This document shows positions 49,484 through 58,377 of a DNA stretch of 64,000 nucleotides, piece by piece. Source of the stretch: Duganella sp. Root1480D1 (lineage in GTDB: Bacteria; Pseudomonadota; Gammaproteobacteria; Burkholderiales; Burkholderiaceae_D); contig NZ_LMFZ01000034.1 in assembly GCF_001427305.1 (NCBI RefSeq), positions 292,085 through 356,084 on the forward strand. The letters run 5' to 3'. How positions within the stretch are numbered: position 1 is the first letter of the stretch; the number at the start of each line of letters is the position of its first letter. Made by a program: the position numbers and the translations under genes. Under the pieces are notes generated by a model, which was not told the DNA's origin, made no database searches, and saw nothing but the letters and a program-made list of their open reading frames with translations.

Positions 49484-52471
49484 ATGAAGAACAAATCCCA
49501 ACGTGTGCGGATGACGCTTGTCGCACACGCCCTTGCATTGGCTTTCGCTGGGCCAGTCCATGCGCAATCGAATGCCACCGGCAGCATCTTCGGCCAGGTC
49601 GCCAACGCGGGCGGTGCCAGCGTAGTGCTGGAGAATATCGCTACCGGCGCGCGCCGTACCATTACCGTCGATGCCAACGGGCGCTATAACGCCAGCTCCA
49701 TGCCGCCAGGCGTCTACAAGGTGATGCTGGTCCGAAACGGCGTAGTCGAACGCGTGCTGGAAGTGGAAGCGCTGATTGGCCAAGGTGTGGAAGCGTCCTT
49801 CGAAACGATCCAGGCCGTGACGGTAAGCAGCCGACGTCCGACGATCGATGTCAGCAACACCAACAATGGTGCCGTCTTCACCGCACGCCAACTGACTTCG
49901 CTGCCGATTTCGCAAAGCCTGTCCGGCATCATCCAGCTTGCTCCCGGTACCGCACGCGGCAACACGCGCATCGGCGGCGACAGCTTCGGTGGCGCCGGCG
50001 TGACCGAGAATGCTTACTTTATCAACGGTTTCCCCGTCACGAACGTCTATCGCCAGATCGGCTCGACCACCCTGCCCTTCTTCGCCATCGCACAGGCGCA
50101 GATCCTGCAAGGCGGCTACAGTGCGGAATTCGGCCGTTCCACCGGCGGCGTGGTGAACATCACCACTAAGAGCGGCACCAACAGCTGGGAGGCCGGCGCC
50201 GTGCTGCAATACACGCCCGACTGGCTGCGCGCCAAACCGGACGATACCTACTACCCTAATACCGGCCGTAACCCGAAGACCGACGGCAAGCTGCTCACCT
50301 ACCGCCACAGCAACAACGCCACCGACGTCTTTGGCAGCGCCTACGTCGGCGGCCCGCTGATCAAGGACAAGCTGTTCATGTTCGCCAATATCGAACAGGA
50401 CCGTTTCAGCACCGGCTACATCAGCAAGGATTCCGATTCCCTCAACAAAACCAATGGCTGGACCGAGCGCGAGGCCCGCACTCCCCGCTACCTGCTGAAA
50501 CTCGATTACAACATCAGCGACAACCATCGCCTCGAGTTCACCCAGATCCACGACGAGAACAAGAAGACGCAGCAGATCTTTGGCTTCGACTACGCCACCT
50601 TGCAGCGTAACGACGTGCGCGCCGGCGGCACCACTGGCGATGGCGCCAAGACCAACGACTCGATCCTGAAGTACACCGGCTTCCTGACCGACAACCTGAC
50701 CGTGACTGCACTGGCGGGCCGTTTCAAGTCGACCTATCCGCAATCACGCGAAGGCTACCTGCCTGGCGTGTACCAGATCATCGCCCCGATCAATGCGCAG
50801 GTGCCGGGACTGGTTTATACCAACCCGCAGGCCATCGGCGGCACCATCCAGGTGCCAAATGCGGAAGACAAGCAATCCACGCTGCGCCTGGATGTCGAGT
50901 ACAAACTGGGCGACCATGCGCTGCGTGCCGGTATCGACCGCAACAACGTCTCTTCGATCAATGGCTCGGAGCTGGCGGGCGGTGGCAGCTGGACCTACTT
51001 CCGCGGCGATCCAAACGAGCGGGTCCCAGGCGGCAACACGCCCGCTTCCGGCGGCGGCTACGGACTGCAGGGCTACTACGTGAATGAGTATCACCAGAGC
51101 GACTCGGCCTCACCAAAGACCGACCAGTCGGCGCAATACATCCAGGACCGCTGGCAGGTCACCGATACCGTATTGCTCGACCTGGGCCTGCGCAACGAAC
51201 AGTTCACCAACAAGAACAGCTTCGGCCAGGCCTACGCGGCGCAACGCCACATGCTGGCCCCACGCTTGGGCGCATCCTGGGACGTGCGCGGCGACAGCAC
51301 ATTGAAAGCCTTCGCCAACCTTGGCCGCTACCACCTGCAGATCCCGACCAGCGTGGCACTGCGCCTGGCTGGCAACCCGGTGCATATCGACCACTACTAC
51401 ACTTATACGGGCGTTGACCCGAAAACCGGCGTACCGACCGGGCTGACGGAAATTTCCCCGCGTGTTTCCGGCGGCAATGAATGGGGCAATGCCAAAGACC
51501 CGCGCCAGGTCGCATCGAGCAACCTGGGCGCGACCTACCAGGACGAAATTGCGCTGGGCTTGGAAGCGGCATTGACGCCGGAGTACACGGTCGGCAGCAA
51601 AGTCACCTACCGCACGCTGCGCAATACCATCGAGGACTGGTGCGATGCGCGACCTTTGCGCGCATGGGGCAAACGCAATAACGTCGATACCAGCAAATAC
51701 GACATGCCATGCCTGCTGATCAATCCAGGCCGCGACAACACCTTGACGCTCGACCTGGCAGGCGACGGCAAACTGGTGTCCATCCCGTTGACGGCCGAAG
51801 ACATCGGCCTGCCGAAAGTAAGCCGCATTTACACCGCGCTGGACTTCTTCATCGAACACCCCATGCGCAACGGCTGGTACGGAAAATTGAACTACACGCT
51901 ATCGCGCAGCCGGGGCAATATGGAAGGCCAGGTGATGTCCGACATCGGCCAGGCCGACATTGCCGCCACCACCTCCTTCGACTTCCCGGAGCTGATGGAC
52001 TACGCCAGCGGCCCGCTGCCAAACGACCATACCCATGTGCTGAAGGCCTACGGCTATTACCAGCTTGGCCAGGAATGGACCGTTGGCGGCAACATCAACA
52101 TCGTCACGGGAGCGCCAAAATCCTGCATCGGCAACCTGCCGCCTGCGCTTAACCAGGATGGCAGGAACCCGGCCGCTGGCTACGGCGCCGCCGTGTTCTA
52201 CTGCGACGACAAGCCCGCACCGCGAGGCTCCGCGGGCAGGATGCCGACCGACTTCCGCATCGCGCTCAACGCCACCTATATGCCGCGCATGTTCAAGGGA
52301 CTGGCCTTGAAGGCGGACGTGTTCAACCTGCTGAACCGCCAGACCACGCTGGCCACCCAGCCGGTCTACAATGCGGGCGCCAACACGGTCAGCCCGTACT
52401 ATGGGCAAGTGCTGGGGCGCGCACCTGAACGCCAGGTGCGCTTTGCCGCGGAGTACAACCACAAGTTCTGA
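49484..52471 (+). CDS. TonB-dependent receptor, Oar-type with carboxypeptidase-like N-terminal domain
   Basis: A 995-residue outer-membrane receptor. Signal peptide ends PVHAQS; residues about 25-105 are a carboxypeptidase regulatory-like domain (GSIFGQVANAGGASVVLENI, GRYNASSMPPGVYKVMLVRN); the plug follows (PISQSLSGIIQLAPGT, GAGVTENAYFINGFPVTNVY, EFGRSTGGVVNITTKSG), then a barrel ending in ERQVRFAAEYNHKF. ATG at 49484 has GGAG 5 bases upstream. A 7-base inverted repeat (ATGGCGA/TCGCCAT, 49383-49412) lies before it. Likely takes up an oligosaccharide released by the two upstream glycosidases. Confidence 0.92.
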   Translation: MKNKSQRVRMTLVAHALALAFAGPVHAQSNATGSIFGQVANAGGASVVLENIATGARRTITVDANGRYNASSMPPGVYKVMLVRNGVVERVLEVEALIGQGVEASFETIQAVTVSSRRPTIDVSNTNNGAVFTARQLTSLPISQSLSGIIQLAPGTARGNTRIGGDSFGGAGVTENAYFINGFPVTNVYRQIGSTTLPFFAIAQAQILQGGYSAEFGRSTGGVVNITTKSGTNSWEAGAVLQYTPDWLRAKPDDTYYPNTGRNPKTDGKLLTYRHSNNATDVFGSAYVGGPLIKDKLFMFANIEQDRFSTGYISKDSDSLNKTNGWTEREARTPRYLLKLDYNISDNHRLEFTQIHDENKKTQQIFGFDYATLQRNDVRAGGTTGDGAKTNDSILKYTGFLTDNLTVTALAGRFKSTYPQSREGYLPGVYQIIAPINAQVPGLVYTNPQAIGGTIQVPNAEDKQSTLRLDVEYKLGDHALRAGIDRNNVSSINGSELAGGGSWTYFRGDPNERVPGGNTPASGGGYGLQGYYVNEYHQSDSASPKTDQSAQYIQDRWQVTDTVLLDLGLRNEQFTNKNSFGQAYAAQRHMLAPRLGASWDVRGDSTLKAFANLGRYHLQIPTSVALRLAGNPVHIDHYYTYTGVDPKTGVPTGLTEISPRVSGGNEWGNAKDPRQVASSNLGATYQDEIALGLEAALTPEYTVGSKVTYRTLRNTIEDWCDARPLRAWGKRNNVDTSKYDMPCLLINPGRDNTLTLDLAGDGKLVSIPLTAEDIGLPKVSRIYTALDFFIEHPMRNGWYGKLNYTLSRSRGNMEGQVMSDIGQADIAATTSFDFPELMDYASGPLPNDHTHVLKAYGYYQLGQEWTVGGNINIVTGAPKSCIGNLPPALNQDGRNPAAGYGAAVFYCDDKPAPRGSAGRMPTDFRIALNATYMPRMFKGLALKADVFNLLNRQTTLATQPVYNAGANTVSPYYGQVLGRAPERQVRFAAEYNHKF

Positions 52472-52472
52472 A

Positions 52473-53618
52473 TCAGCGCTTGACTTCCTTCAGGTACTCC
52501 GCACGCGCTGCCAGCGCCGTGTCGGCGAAGTCGGTGAACAGGCCATCGACGCCAAGGGCGAAGAACTGCTTGTATTCCAGCGCAGGATCGCCCTTGTAGT
52601 TGCTGGCCAGGCGGCGCTTCTCGTTGCGGAAGGTGTAGGGATGCACGAACAGGCCTGCCTTGTGCGCATCCGCCACCAGCGAGGTCGGCTCCATGGTGGT
52701 GGTGTCGGCATCGTTCACCTTGCCGTCGCCGTTGATGTCCAGCGCTCCCTTCACGCTGACGATGTAGCGTTTCCATGGGCCGATGCCGTCGGCATAGGTC
52801 TTGATCTCGGCCAGGCCGGCCGGCGTCACCATATCGCTGAACAGGCGCTTGTCGCCCGCCTGTGCCCAGTCGAACGGCTTGTCGTATGGCGCTGCGTAAG
52901 TCAGGGCGCCGGTTTTCAGGTCCACGTCGTCGGCGTCGATCAACTGCACCATCTTCAGCCTGGAACCTTTGCTGCGCATGTATTTCAGGCTGCCTGGTTC
53001 GAAGGACTGGATAAAGACCGGCGATTCGCGTTCAGTCCAGCCGGCCGCGGTCAGCATTGCCAGCAGCTTGTCCTCCAGCGGCAAGCCTTGCTGGCGGTGG
53101 AAAGTCGGGTTCTTGGTTTCCGGGTAGATGGCAATATTGCGCCCGCTCTTCTTGATCAAGTCGATCACTTCCTGGATGGTCGCAATCTTGTATTGGCCAT
53201 TGAACTGCTGCGGGCGTTCGGCGTCGGTGGAAATGCCGCCCAGGGTCTTGATCTCCGCCAGCGTGAAATCGCTGGCGAACCAGCCATCCTGCATTTCGCC
53301 ATCGACACTCAGCTTGCGCTTGCGGCCCGCGAATTCAGGGTGTTGCGCCACGTCGGTGCTGAAGGCCAGGTTTGGATCGTGGCGGGCAATCAGCACGCCG
53401 TCCTTGGTCGAGATCACGTCCGGCTCAATGGCATCGGCACCCATATCAATGGCCTTGGCATAGGCTTCCACCGTTTCTTCCGGCAGGTAGCCGCTGGCGC
53501 CCCGGTGTGCGACCACCAAGGTCGGCTTGCCATCCAGGGTAGGAAGCGGCGCCAGTAAAGTTCCGCCACACGCCGCCAACACCGCTGCCGCAACCGCACC
53601 GCCCACTGCTTTTTTCAT
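52473..53618 (-). CDS. Glycerophosphodiester phosphodiesterase, lipoprotein
   Basis: A 381-residue GDPD-fold enzyme that hydrolyses glycerophosphodiesters to glycerol-3-phosphate and alcohol. The N-terminus MKKAVGGAVAAAVLAAC gives a lipobox (C17). Catalytic landmarks are VVAHRGASGYLPEET with the His/Arg pair, GADAIEPDVISTKDGVLIARH with the Glu/Asp metal ligands, and HDPNL. The start at 53618 is preferred because it opens the lipoprotein signal. Its stop is 2 bases from the convergent TonB-dependent receptor stop. The divergent MarR promoter lies 126 bases away. Confidence 0.93.
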   Translation of the reverse strand: MKKAVGGAVAAAVLAACGGTLLAPLPTLDGKPTLVVAHRGASGYLPEETVEAYAKAIDMGADAIEPDVISTKDGVLIARHDPNLAFSTDVAQHPEFAGRKRKLSVDGEMQDGWFASDFTLAEIKTLGGISTDAERPQQFNGQYKIATIQEVIDLIKKSGRNIAIYPETKNPTFHRQQGLPLEDKLLAMLTAAGWTERESPVFIQSFEPGSLKYMRSKGSRLKMVQLIDADDVDLKTGALTYAAPYDKPFDWAQAGDKRLFSDMVTPAGLAEIKTYADGIGPWKRYIVSVKGALDINGDGKVNDADTTTMEPTSLVADAHKAGLFVHPYTFRNEKRRLASNYKGDPALEYKQFFALGVDGLFTDFADTALAARAEYLKEVKR

Positions 53619-53707
53619 CTTTTCCCCGCTGTGTAAGTTAAAAATGTGGCGGATTGTAGGTAGCGAAAATGACATGCTTGTGAATTGCGCAAGCGTGCGC
53701 AAGGTTC

Positions 53708-53737
53708 TTGACAACCGTTGCCTAGGCAACGTATAGT
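53708..53737 (+). promoter_or_regulatory. MarR-gene promoter with operator between -35 and -10
   Basis: TTGACA (53708-53713), 18-base spacer, TATAGT (53732-53737). The spacer holds the perfect palindrome GTTGCCTAGGCAAC (53717-53730), repeated at 54189. This fits autorepression by the MarR protein encoded just downstream. Confidence 0.8.
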
Positions 53738-53743
53738 ACATTT

Positions 53744-54169
53744 ATGAATAAACATACCACCCCGCGCCGCGTTGCCCGGCTCATCAGCCGCGCGCAGAAA
53801 ACGCTGGAAGAAGAGCTGGACATCAAGCTCGCGCCTTTCGATATCACGGCGGCGCAGTACGTGGTGCTGTCTACCCTGCACAGCGGCCGCGCCAATATCG
53901 CGGCGCAGATCTGCAAGGAGCTCTCATACAGCCCGGGCGCGATGACCCGCATGCTGAACCGCCTGGAACAGAAAGGCATGATCCAGAAGGCGCCAAGCGT
54001 CGACAACCGCCGCACCGTGCAACTGGAATTGAGTGCAGAAGGCCGCCGCCTCTTCCCAAGCCTGCTGGAAGCTTCGGGCACCGTGATCGAACAGTATTTC
54101 GGCGCTTTCAGCGCGCAGGAACTGCATACCTTCGAGTCCCTTCTATTGAAAATGTTCGCCGGGAAGTAG
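53744..54169 (+). CDS. MarR family transcriptional regulator
   Basis: A 141-residue winged-helix dimer. QKTLEEELDIKLAPFDITAA is the first helical part; TLHSGRANIAAQICKELSYS and PGAMTRMLNRLEQKGMIQKA are the recognition and dimer helices, with the wing SVDNRRTVQLELSAEGRRLF. Family members sense aromatic carboxylates or drugs. The same GTTGCCTAGGCAA palindrome lies inside its own promoter and before the efflux genes downstream, so it probably represses both; the ligand is unknown. Confidence 0.94.
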   Translation: MNKHTTPRRVARLISRAQKTLEEELDIKLAPFDITAAQYVVLSTLHSGRANIAAQICKELSYSPGAMTRMLNRLEQKGMIQKAPSVDNRRTVQLELSAEGRRLFPSLLEASGTVIEQYFGAFSAQELHTFESLLLKMFAGK

Positions 54170-54188
54170 GTCTTTTTTTGCCCTAAAG

Positions 54189-54201
54189 GTTGCCTAGGCA
54201 A
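54189..54201 (+). promoter_or_regulatory. Second copy of the MarR operator before the efflux genes
   Basis: GTTGCCTAGGCAA matches the palindrome at 53717-53730 in all 13 positions and lies 15 bases before the DUF1656 gene. Confidence 0.75.
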
Positions 54202-54215
54202 TCGTACATTAAGGA

Positions 54216-54431
54216 ATGAATGTGGAACCTTCAATCAATGTGCTGGGAGCTTATTTCCCCGACTGGCTTTTCTGCATTGCCGGCGCCACGGTGCTGTGCT
54301 TCCTGCTGCATGCAGTGCTGAATGCGCGCGGCTGGCTGGCAGGCGTCCCGTCGCACCTGCTGGCACTGGGTTACCCCGCGCTCGCCACCGTGCTTTCCCT
54401 GTCGGCCTGGCTCGTATTTTTCCAACATTGA
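54216..54431 (+). CDS. DUF1656 domain protein (AaeX-like)
   Basis: A 71-residue two-helix inner-membrane protein (WLFCIAGATVLCFLLHAVL and ALGYPALATVLSLSAWLVFF) of the DUF1656/AaeX group, which accompanies HlyD and FUSC genes in aromatic-acid efflux operons. AAGGA lies directly against the ATG at 54216; a GTG two codons later would have better spacing, so the true start may be 54222. The HlyD gene starts 9 bases after its stop. Confidence 0.88.
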   Translation: MNVEPSINVLGAYFPDWLFCIAGATVLCFLLHAVLNARGWLAGVPSHLLALGYPALATVLSLSAWLVFFQH

Positions 54432-54440
54432 GGTGACGTC

Positions 54441-55466
54441 ATGAAGAAGACCAGGAACTCCCGCCGCTGGACCGCCATCGTTTTGGCCCTGACACTGGCA
54501 GCAATCGGCCTTGCCATTTACGTGGTGCGCTCGATCGACCAGGCGCCGCGCACCGATGACGCCTACGTCTATGCCGACACCATCAACGTCGCGCCTGAAG
54601 TCAATGGACGCATCGTGGACCTGCCGGTGGCCGACAACCAGCGCGTCAAGAAAGGCGACCTGCTGTTCCGCATCGATCCCCAGCCGTTCGAAGAAACACT
54701 GGCCAAGGCGGAAGCCAGCCTGAAAGCACTCGACAGCGAAATCAAGCTGACCCAGCGCTCGGTCGATGCACAGAAGTTTGCCGCGGCAGCAGCCCAGGCT
54801 AACGTCGAACATGCCAAGGCCGCCGCCGAACAGGCGGGCGATACACTGGCGCGGCTGGAGCCCCTGCTGACCAAGGGCTTTGTCTCGGCCGAGCGCATCG
54901 ACCAGGCGCGCACAGCCAAGCGCAGCGCGCAATCGCAACTCAGTGCGGCCTTGCTGGATGCGCGGCGCGCCGAGGCTTCCGTCAGCGGCGTCGATGCGCT
55001 GGTCGCCAGGCGCGAAGTGGCGAAGTCGGAGATCGCGCTGGCGCGGCTGAACCTGTCCTATACCGAAGTGCGAGCGCCTGGCGACGGCATTGTGCTGAAC
55101 CTGAAAACCTCGGTGGGGCAGTTCGCCGCCGCGGGGCATCCGGTCTTCACGCTGGCCAGTTCCAGCCGCTGGTACGTGGTGGCCAATTTCCGCGAGACCG
55201 ATCTGGCAGGCATCAAGGCCGGCCGTCAGGCCCAGGTCTACCTGCTTGGCGACACCTCCAAGCGTTACAGCGGCACCGTCGAATCGATCGGCTATGGCGT
55301 ATTCCCTGACGATGGCGGCAGTGAAGTGGCCGGCCTGCCGCGCGTGCCGCGTTCCATCAACTGGGTGCGGGTGGCGCAGCGCTTCCCCGTGCGCATCCTG
55401 ATCGAACAGCCTGACGCGGCATTCCGCATCGGCGCTTCCGCCGTGGCCATGCTGAACGCGAAGTGA
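54441..55466 (+). CDS. HlyD family efflux periplasmic adaptor (AaeA/EmrA-like)
   Basis: A 341-residue membrane-fusion protein. One N-terminal TM helix (about 10-30, WTAIVLALTLAAIGLAIYVV) anchors it; biotinyl-lipoyl halves appear at TINVAPEVNGRIVDLPVADN, a long alpha hairpin at about 95-185, and GDGIVLNLKTSVGQFAAAGH, ending in a beta-barrel region (YLLGDTSKRYSGTVESIGYG). It links the inner-membrane FUSC transporter to an outer-membrane channel. No OM factor gene is nearby. It overlaps the FUSC gene by 4 bases. Confidence 0.93.
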   Translation: MKKTRNSRRWTAIVLALTLAAIGLAIYVVRSIDQAPRTDDAYVYADTINVAPEVNGRIVDLPVADNQRVKKGDLLFRIDPQPFEETLAKAEASLKALDSEIKLTQRSVDAQKFAAAAAQANVEHAKAAAEQAGDTLARLEPLLTKGFVSAERIDQARTAKRSAQSQLSAALLDARRAEASVSGVDALVARREVAKSEIALARLNLSYTEVRAPGDGIVLNLKTSVGQFAAAGHPVFTLASSSRWYVVANFRETDLAGIKAGRQAQVYLLGDTSKRYSGTVESIGYGVFPDDGGSEVAGLPRVPRSINWVRVAQRFPVRILIEQPDAAFRIGASAVAMLNAK

Positions 55467-57268
55467 ACGTCATGGAAGCACTGATTGCGCGCATCCGCAG
55501 CGAGCTGGCGCCCTTCCCTGGCCGCCTGGACGCAGTGCTGCGCCTTCTCGCAAGCTGCACGGTGGTCATCATCTGTTCGATGACGTTGCAGGTTCCTTCG
55601 CTCTCGCTGTCGCTGATCATGGTGTTCTTCACGGCGCAGGAGAACACGGTGCTGACCCGCATGAGCGGGATGGTGCTGATTGTCGGCAGCATTCTTTCAG
55701 TGCTTGCGTCCATCCTGCTGCTCAAGGTCTTCATCGACGCGCCAATGCTGCGCATTCTCGGTGCGGCCCTGGTGGCGTTCTGCGGCATGTATTTCATGAG
55801 AACCCACAGGCTTGGCGCCATCGGATTCCTGGTTGCGCTGATCGTGGTGTACGGTCAGAGCATGGCCGACATCTACGAAGATCCGGAAGTCATGACGCGC
55901 GCCCTGCTGTGGGTGGGCGTGGCCACAACTTACCCTATCGTGGTGACGATGATCATCCAGCGCCTGTTCCGGCCTGCGCTACCCGTCAAGCTGCTGGTGG
56001 AGGAATATGGCCGCCAGCTCGACGAAGTTGAACACCAACTCGATGCGCGCATCGCCGGCGCCGCAGCGCCTGCCTTTCACAGCGGCCGGGTTGGGCGCGG
56101 CGTGCTGGCCTTGCAGCGGCAACTAGCATTTGCGGCCTTGGGAAACAAGGAACGCACCACGGCGCGCGCTGCGGCAGTGAGCCGCCTGCATGCAGCAGCC
56201 GCGCAAATGGCAAGGCTTGAGCCGTTCGAACCTTCGCCAGAGGAGCTCCGGCAAATGGCCTCGATTCGCGCAGCATGCGCCGCCTTGCGTGAGTGCCTTG
56301 GCCACGACACGGCCTTCGAGCTTGCTGATGCGGCGCCGGAGATTTCCGGCCTGCCCGGCACGGCGGAGGAAACCGCAACTGGCGCGGCGCGCGTACCGCT
56401 TGCGCACCAGGCAATCTTGCGCGAGATGGCGCGGGCCTTGCGCGCTGCGGCAGAAGCAGATGTGGAAGCAGATGAGGCGCCCGCAGGCCGAACCCGCGCG
56501 GCAGCAGGCAACTCCGGGCAGGCCGCTGCGTCCAGCGCCGCCGGCAACCCGCTGCGCATCGTCTACCTGAAGTTTGCCTTCAAGGCCGTGCTGGCGGCGA
56601 CGGTCAGCTATGTCATCTACACCGGCCTGCAATGGCCAGGCATCCATACGGCAATGCAGACCTGCATCATCCTGGCCCTGCCAAGCCTCGGCGCGACGAC
56701 TCATAAGGGCATTGCCCGCCTGCTGGGCTGCTGCCTGGGCAGCCTGGCGGCGCTGGCAGCGACCGTATTCGTGGTGCCGCACCTGGACAGCATCGTCGGC
56801 CTGCTGGCCATGTCCCTGCCCATCATCGCAGTGGGCGCCTGGATCGCAGTCGGGTCGCCCCGCTCGAACTACATCGGCGTGCAGATGATGTTTGCCTTCG
56901 CCCTGGCGCAACTGGGCAGCTTTGGCCCGGTGTCCGATGTGACGGAAATCCGCGACCGCCTGATCGGCATCCTGCTTGGGCTGGCGATTTCGATCACCGT
57001 GTACACACTGCTGTGGCCAGAACGCGAAGGCCAGGCGCTCAAGACGTCCCTGTCGCGCCTGCGGAAAGCCGTTGCCGCCTGCGCACATGCAGACCACGAA
57101 AACATTGGCGCTGCGCGCCTGAATGCATGGGCATTGTTGAACCAGTGCCGGGAATTGCAGGCCAGGGTCGCGCTGGAGCCGGGATGGCGTGACCGCAATT
57201 CGCGCCGCATTGCGAACGTACTGGCGCAGGCGGAAGAAAAGCTGGCCATGCAGCAGGCCAGCCACTGA
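55463..57268 (+). CDS. FUSC family inner-membrane efflux protein (AaeB-like)
   Basis: A 601-residue FUSC-type transporter with two sets of helices: about 25-165 (CTVVIICSMTLQVPSLSLSL, GAIGFLVALIVVYGQSMADI) and about 370-520 (FKAVLAATVSYVIYTGLQWP, LPIIAVGAWIAVGSP), separated by a long cytoplasmic linker. With the DUF1656 and HlyD proteins it forms an aromatic carboxylate or drug efflux pump. GTG at 55463 overlaps the HlyD stop; the ATG at 55472 is an alternative. It is somewhat shorter than AaeB (655). Confidence 0.92.
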   Translation: MNVMEALIARIRSELAPFPGRLDAVLRLLASCTVVIICSMTLQVPSLSLSLIMVFFTAQENTVLTRMSGMVLIVGSILSVLASILLLKVFIDAPMLRILGAALVAFCGMYFMRTHRLGAIGFLVALIVVYGQSMADIYEDPEVMTRALLWVGVATTYPIVVTMIIQRLFRPALPVKLLVEEYGRQLDEVEHQLDARIAGAAAPAFHSGRVGRGVLALQRQLAFAALGNKERTTARAAAVSRLHAAAAQMARLEPFEPSPEELRQMASIRAACAALRECLGHDTAFELADAAPEISGLPGTAEETATGAARVPLAHQAILREMARALRAAAEADVEADEAPAGRTRAAAGNSGQAAASSAAGNPLRIVYLKFAFKAVLAATVSYVIYTGLQWPGIHTAMQTCIILALPSLGATTHKGIARLLGCCLGSLAALAATVFVVPHLDSIVGLLAMSLPIIAVGAWIAVGSPRSNYIGVQMMFAFALAQLGSFGPVSDVTEIRDRLIGILLGLAISITVYTLLWPEREGQALKTSLSRLRKAVAACAHADHENIGAARLNAWALLNQCRELQARVALEPGWRDRNSRRIANVLAQAEEKLAMQQASH

Positions 57269-57273
57269 GGCGG

Positions 57274-57927
57274 TCAGGCTACGACAAGTCCCATCTCGCC
57301 CAGGATTGCCGCGGCCTGGACGTAGGAGATGACAGCACCTCTGAAGGCGCGCACGTCGGTCAGTTTCAAGCCGCCGAGGTCGGCCCCTCGCAGGTCCGCG
57401 CCTTCAAAGCGGGCCAGCTTGAGTACCGCTTCACGCAGGCTGCAGCCTTCCAGCACGGCTTCGCGAAAATCGCAGCCGGACAGGTCGGCGTCCGAGAAGT
57501 CCAATTGGTTCAGGCTCGCCTTGCGGAATGAGAAACCGCGCATGTCCGCGCCAACCAGCAGGCTTTCCTCAAAACTGGCGCCGAGGTGCGACACCTCTTC
57601 AAACGCCGCGCCGGTCAGTTTGCAACTGCGGAAGCTGGCCGAGGCCAGCTTGGTGCGGCGCCATTTGCTGTTATTCAGGTCGCAGCCCTGGAATTGGGCG
57701 TCGACCAGGTCGGCCGATTCGAAGTCCGCCGCCATGCCGCGGCAACGCTGCCAACTGCTGCGGGCCAGCTTGCAGGCGTACAGGATCGTCTCGTTGAAAG
57801 TGCAGCGTTCAAATACGCAGTCCTGCAGGTCGAGGCGGGACAAGTCGGCTTCGTCAAAGCTGCACTGCACGAAATGACGGACGCCGGCCGCAAGCTGCTG
57901 CGCCAGCGAATCGCGATCCATTTCCAT
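57274..57927 (-). CDS. Pentapeptide repeat protein
   Basis: A 217-residue right-handed quadrilateral beta-helix protein. From about residue 25 there are tandem A(D/N)LXX-type pentapeptides, for example FDEADLSRLDLQDCVFERC, LDFSDADLSGCDFREAVLEG and GADLRGADLGGLKL. Such proteins may protect gyrase or have structural roles; none is assigned here. The ATG at 57927 (or 57921) lies 2 bases after the stop of the small upstream gene, so they are coupled. Confidence 0.88.
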   Translation of the reverse strand: MEMDRDSLAQQLAAGVRHFVQCSFDEADLSRLDLQDCVFERCTFNETILYACKLARSSWQRCRGMAADFESADLVDAQFQGCDLNNSKWRRTKLASASFRSCKLTGAAFEEVSHLGASFEESLLVGADMRGFSFRKASLNQLDFSDADLSGCDFREAVLEGCSLREAVLKLARFEGADLRGADLGGLKLTDVRAFRGAVISYVQAAAILGEMGLVVA

Positions 57928-57928
57928 G

Positions 57929-58144
57929 TCAGCGGCGCTGGCTTTTTGCCGCGTAGGATTCGTAGATCGTCTTGGCGTCCTTGTGGGCCTGGTCGATGTT
58001 GCGGAGCTTCTTGTCGTCGTCGTGGCGGACGAAGAACTCCGCATCCTGCGCATCCATCACCAGTTTGACCGCGAGGGAGTCTTTCAGGTTGTATTTTTCG
58101 AAGATGAGCGTGGTCACTTCGTCGAGATATTCTTCGTAAGACAT
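57929..58144 (-). CDS. Small conserved-looking protein of unknown function
   Basis: A 71-residue acidic/basic helical protein (MSYEEYLDEVTTLIFEKYNL, AVKLVMDAQDAEFFVRHDDD), with no domain I recognise. It sits 2 bases before the pentapeptide-repeat gene and is likely co-transcribed with it. Confidence 0.6.
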   Translation of the reverse strand: MSYEEYLDEVTTLIFEKYNLKDSLAVKLVMDAQDAEFFVRHDDDKKLRNIDQAHKDAKTIYESYAAKSQRR

Positions 58145-58210
58145 GATTTATTCCGGATGAAGCAGGTTCAATCCGCTGATTATAACGCCCGGCTATCTTG
58201 CCGTTGGCAC

Positions 58211-58239
58211 TTGCCGAATCGATTCGAGGTCTATATAAT
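58211..58239 (+). promoter_or_regulatory. Promoter of the third tRNA-Lys
   Basis: TTGCCG (58211-58216), a 17-base spacer and TATAAT (58234-58239) lie 11 bases before the tRNA. Confidence 0.75.
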
Positions 58240-58250
58240 TCGGGCCCTTC

Positions 58251-58326
58251 GGGTCGTTAGCTCAGTTGGTAGAGCAGCGGACTTTTAATCCGTTGGTCGC
58301 AGGTTCGAGCCCCGCACGGCCTACCA
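58251..58326 (+). tRNA. tRNA-Lys (TTT), copy 3
   Basis: A 76-base copy identical to those at 31901 and 31994, with anticodon TTT and an encoded CCA. It has its own promoter, and a hairpin terminator follows. Confidence 0.97.
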
Positions 58327-58338
58327 GAAAAAGATAGA

Positions 58339-58365
58339 ATAGCCAGCCTTCGGGCTGGCTATTTT
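58339..58365 (+). terminator. Intrinsic terminator after tRNA-Lys copy 3
   Basis: Hairpin AGCCAGCC-TTCG-GGCTGGCT followed by ATTTTATT. Confidence 0.88.
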
Positions 58366-58377
58366 ATTATCTGCACT

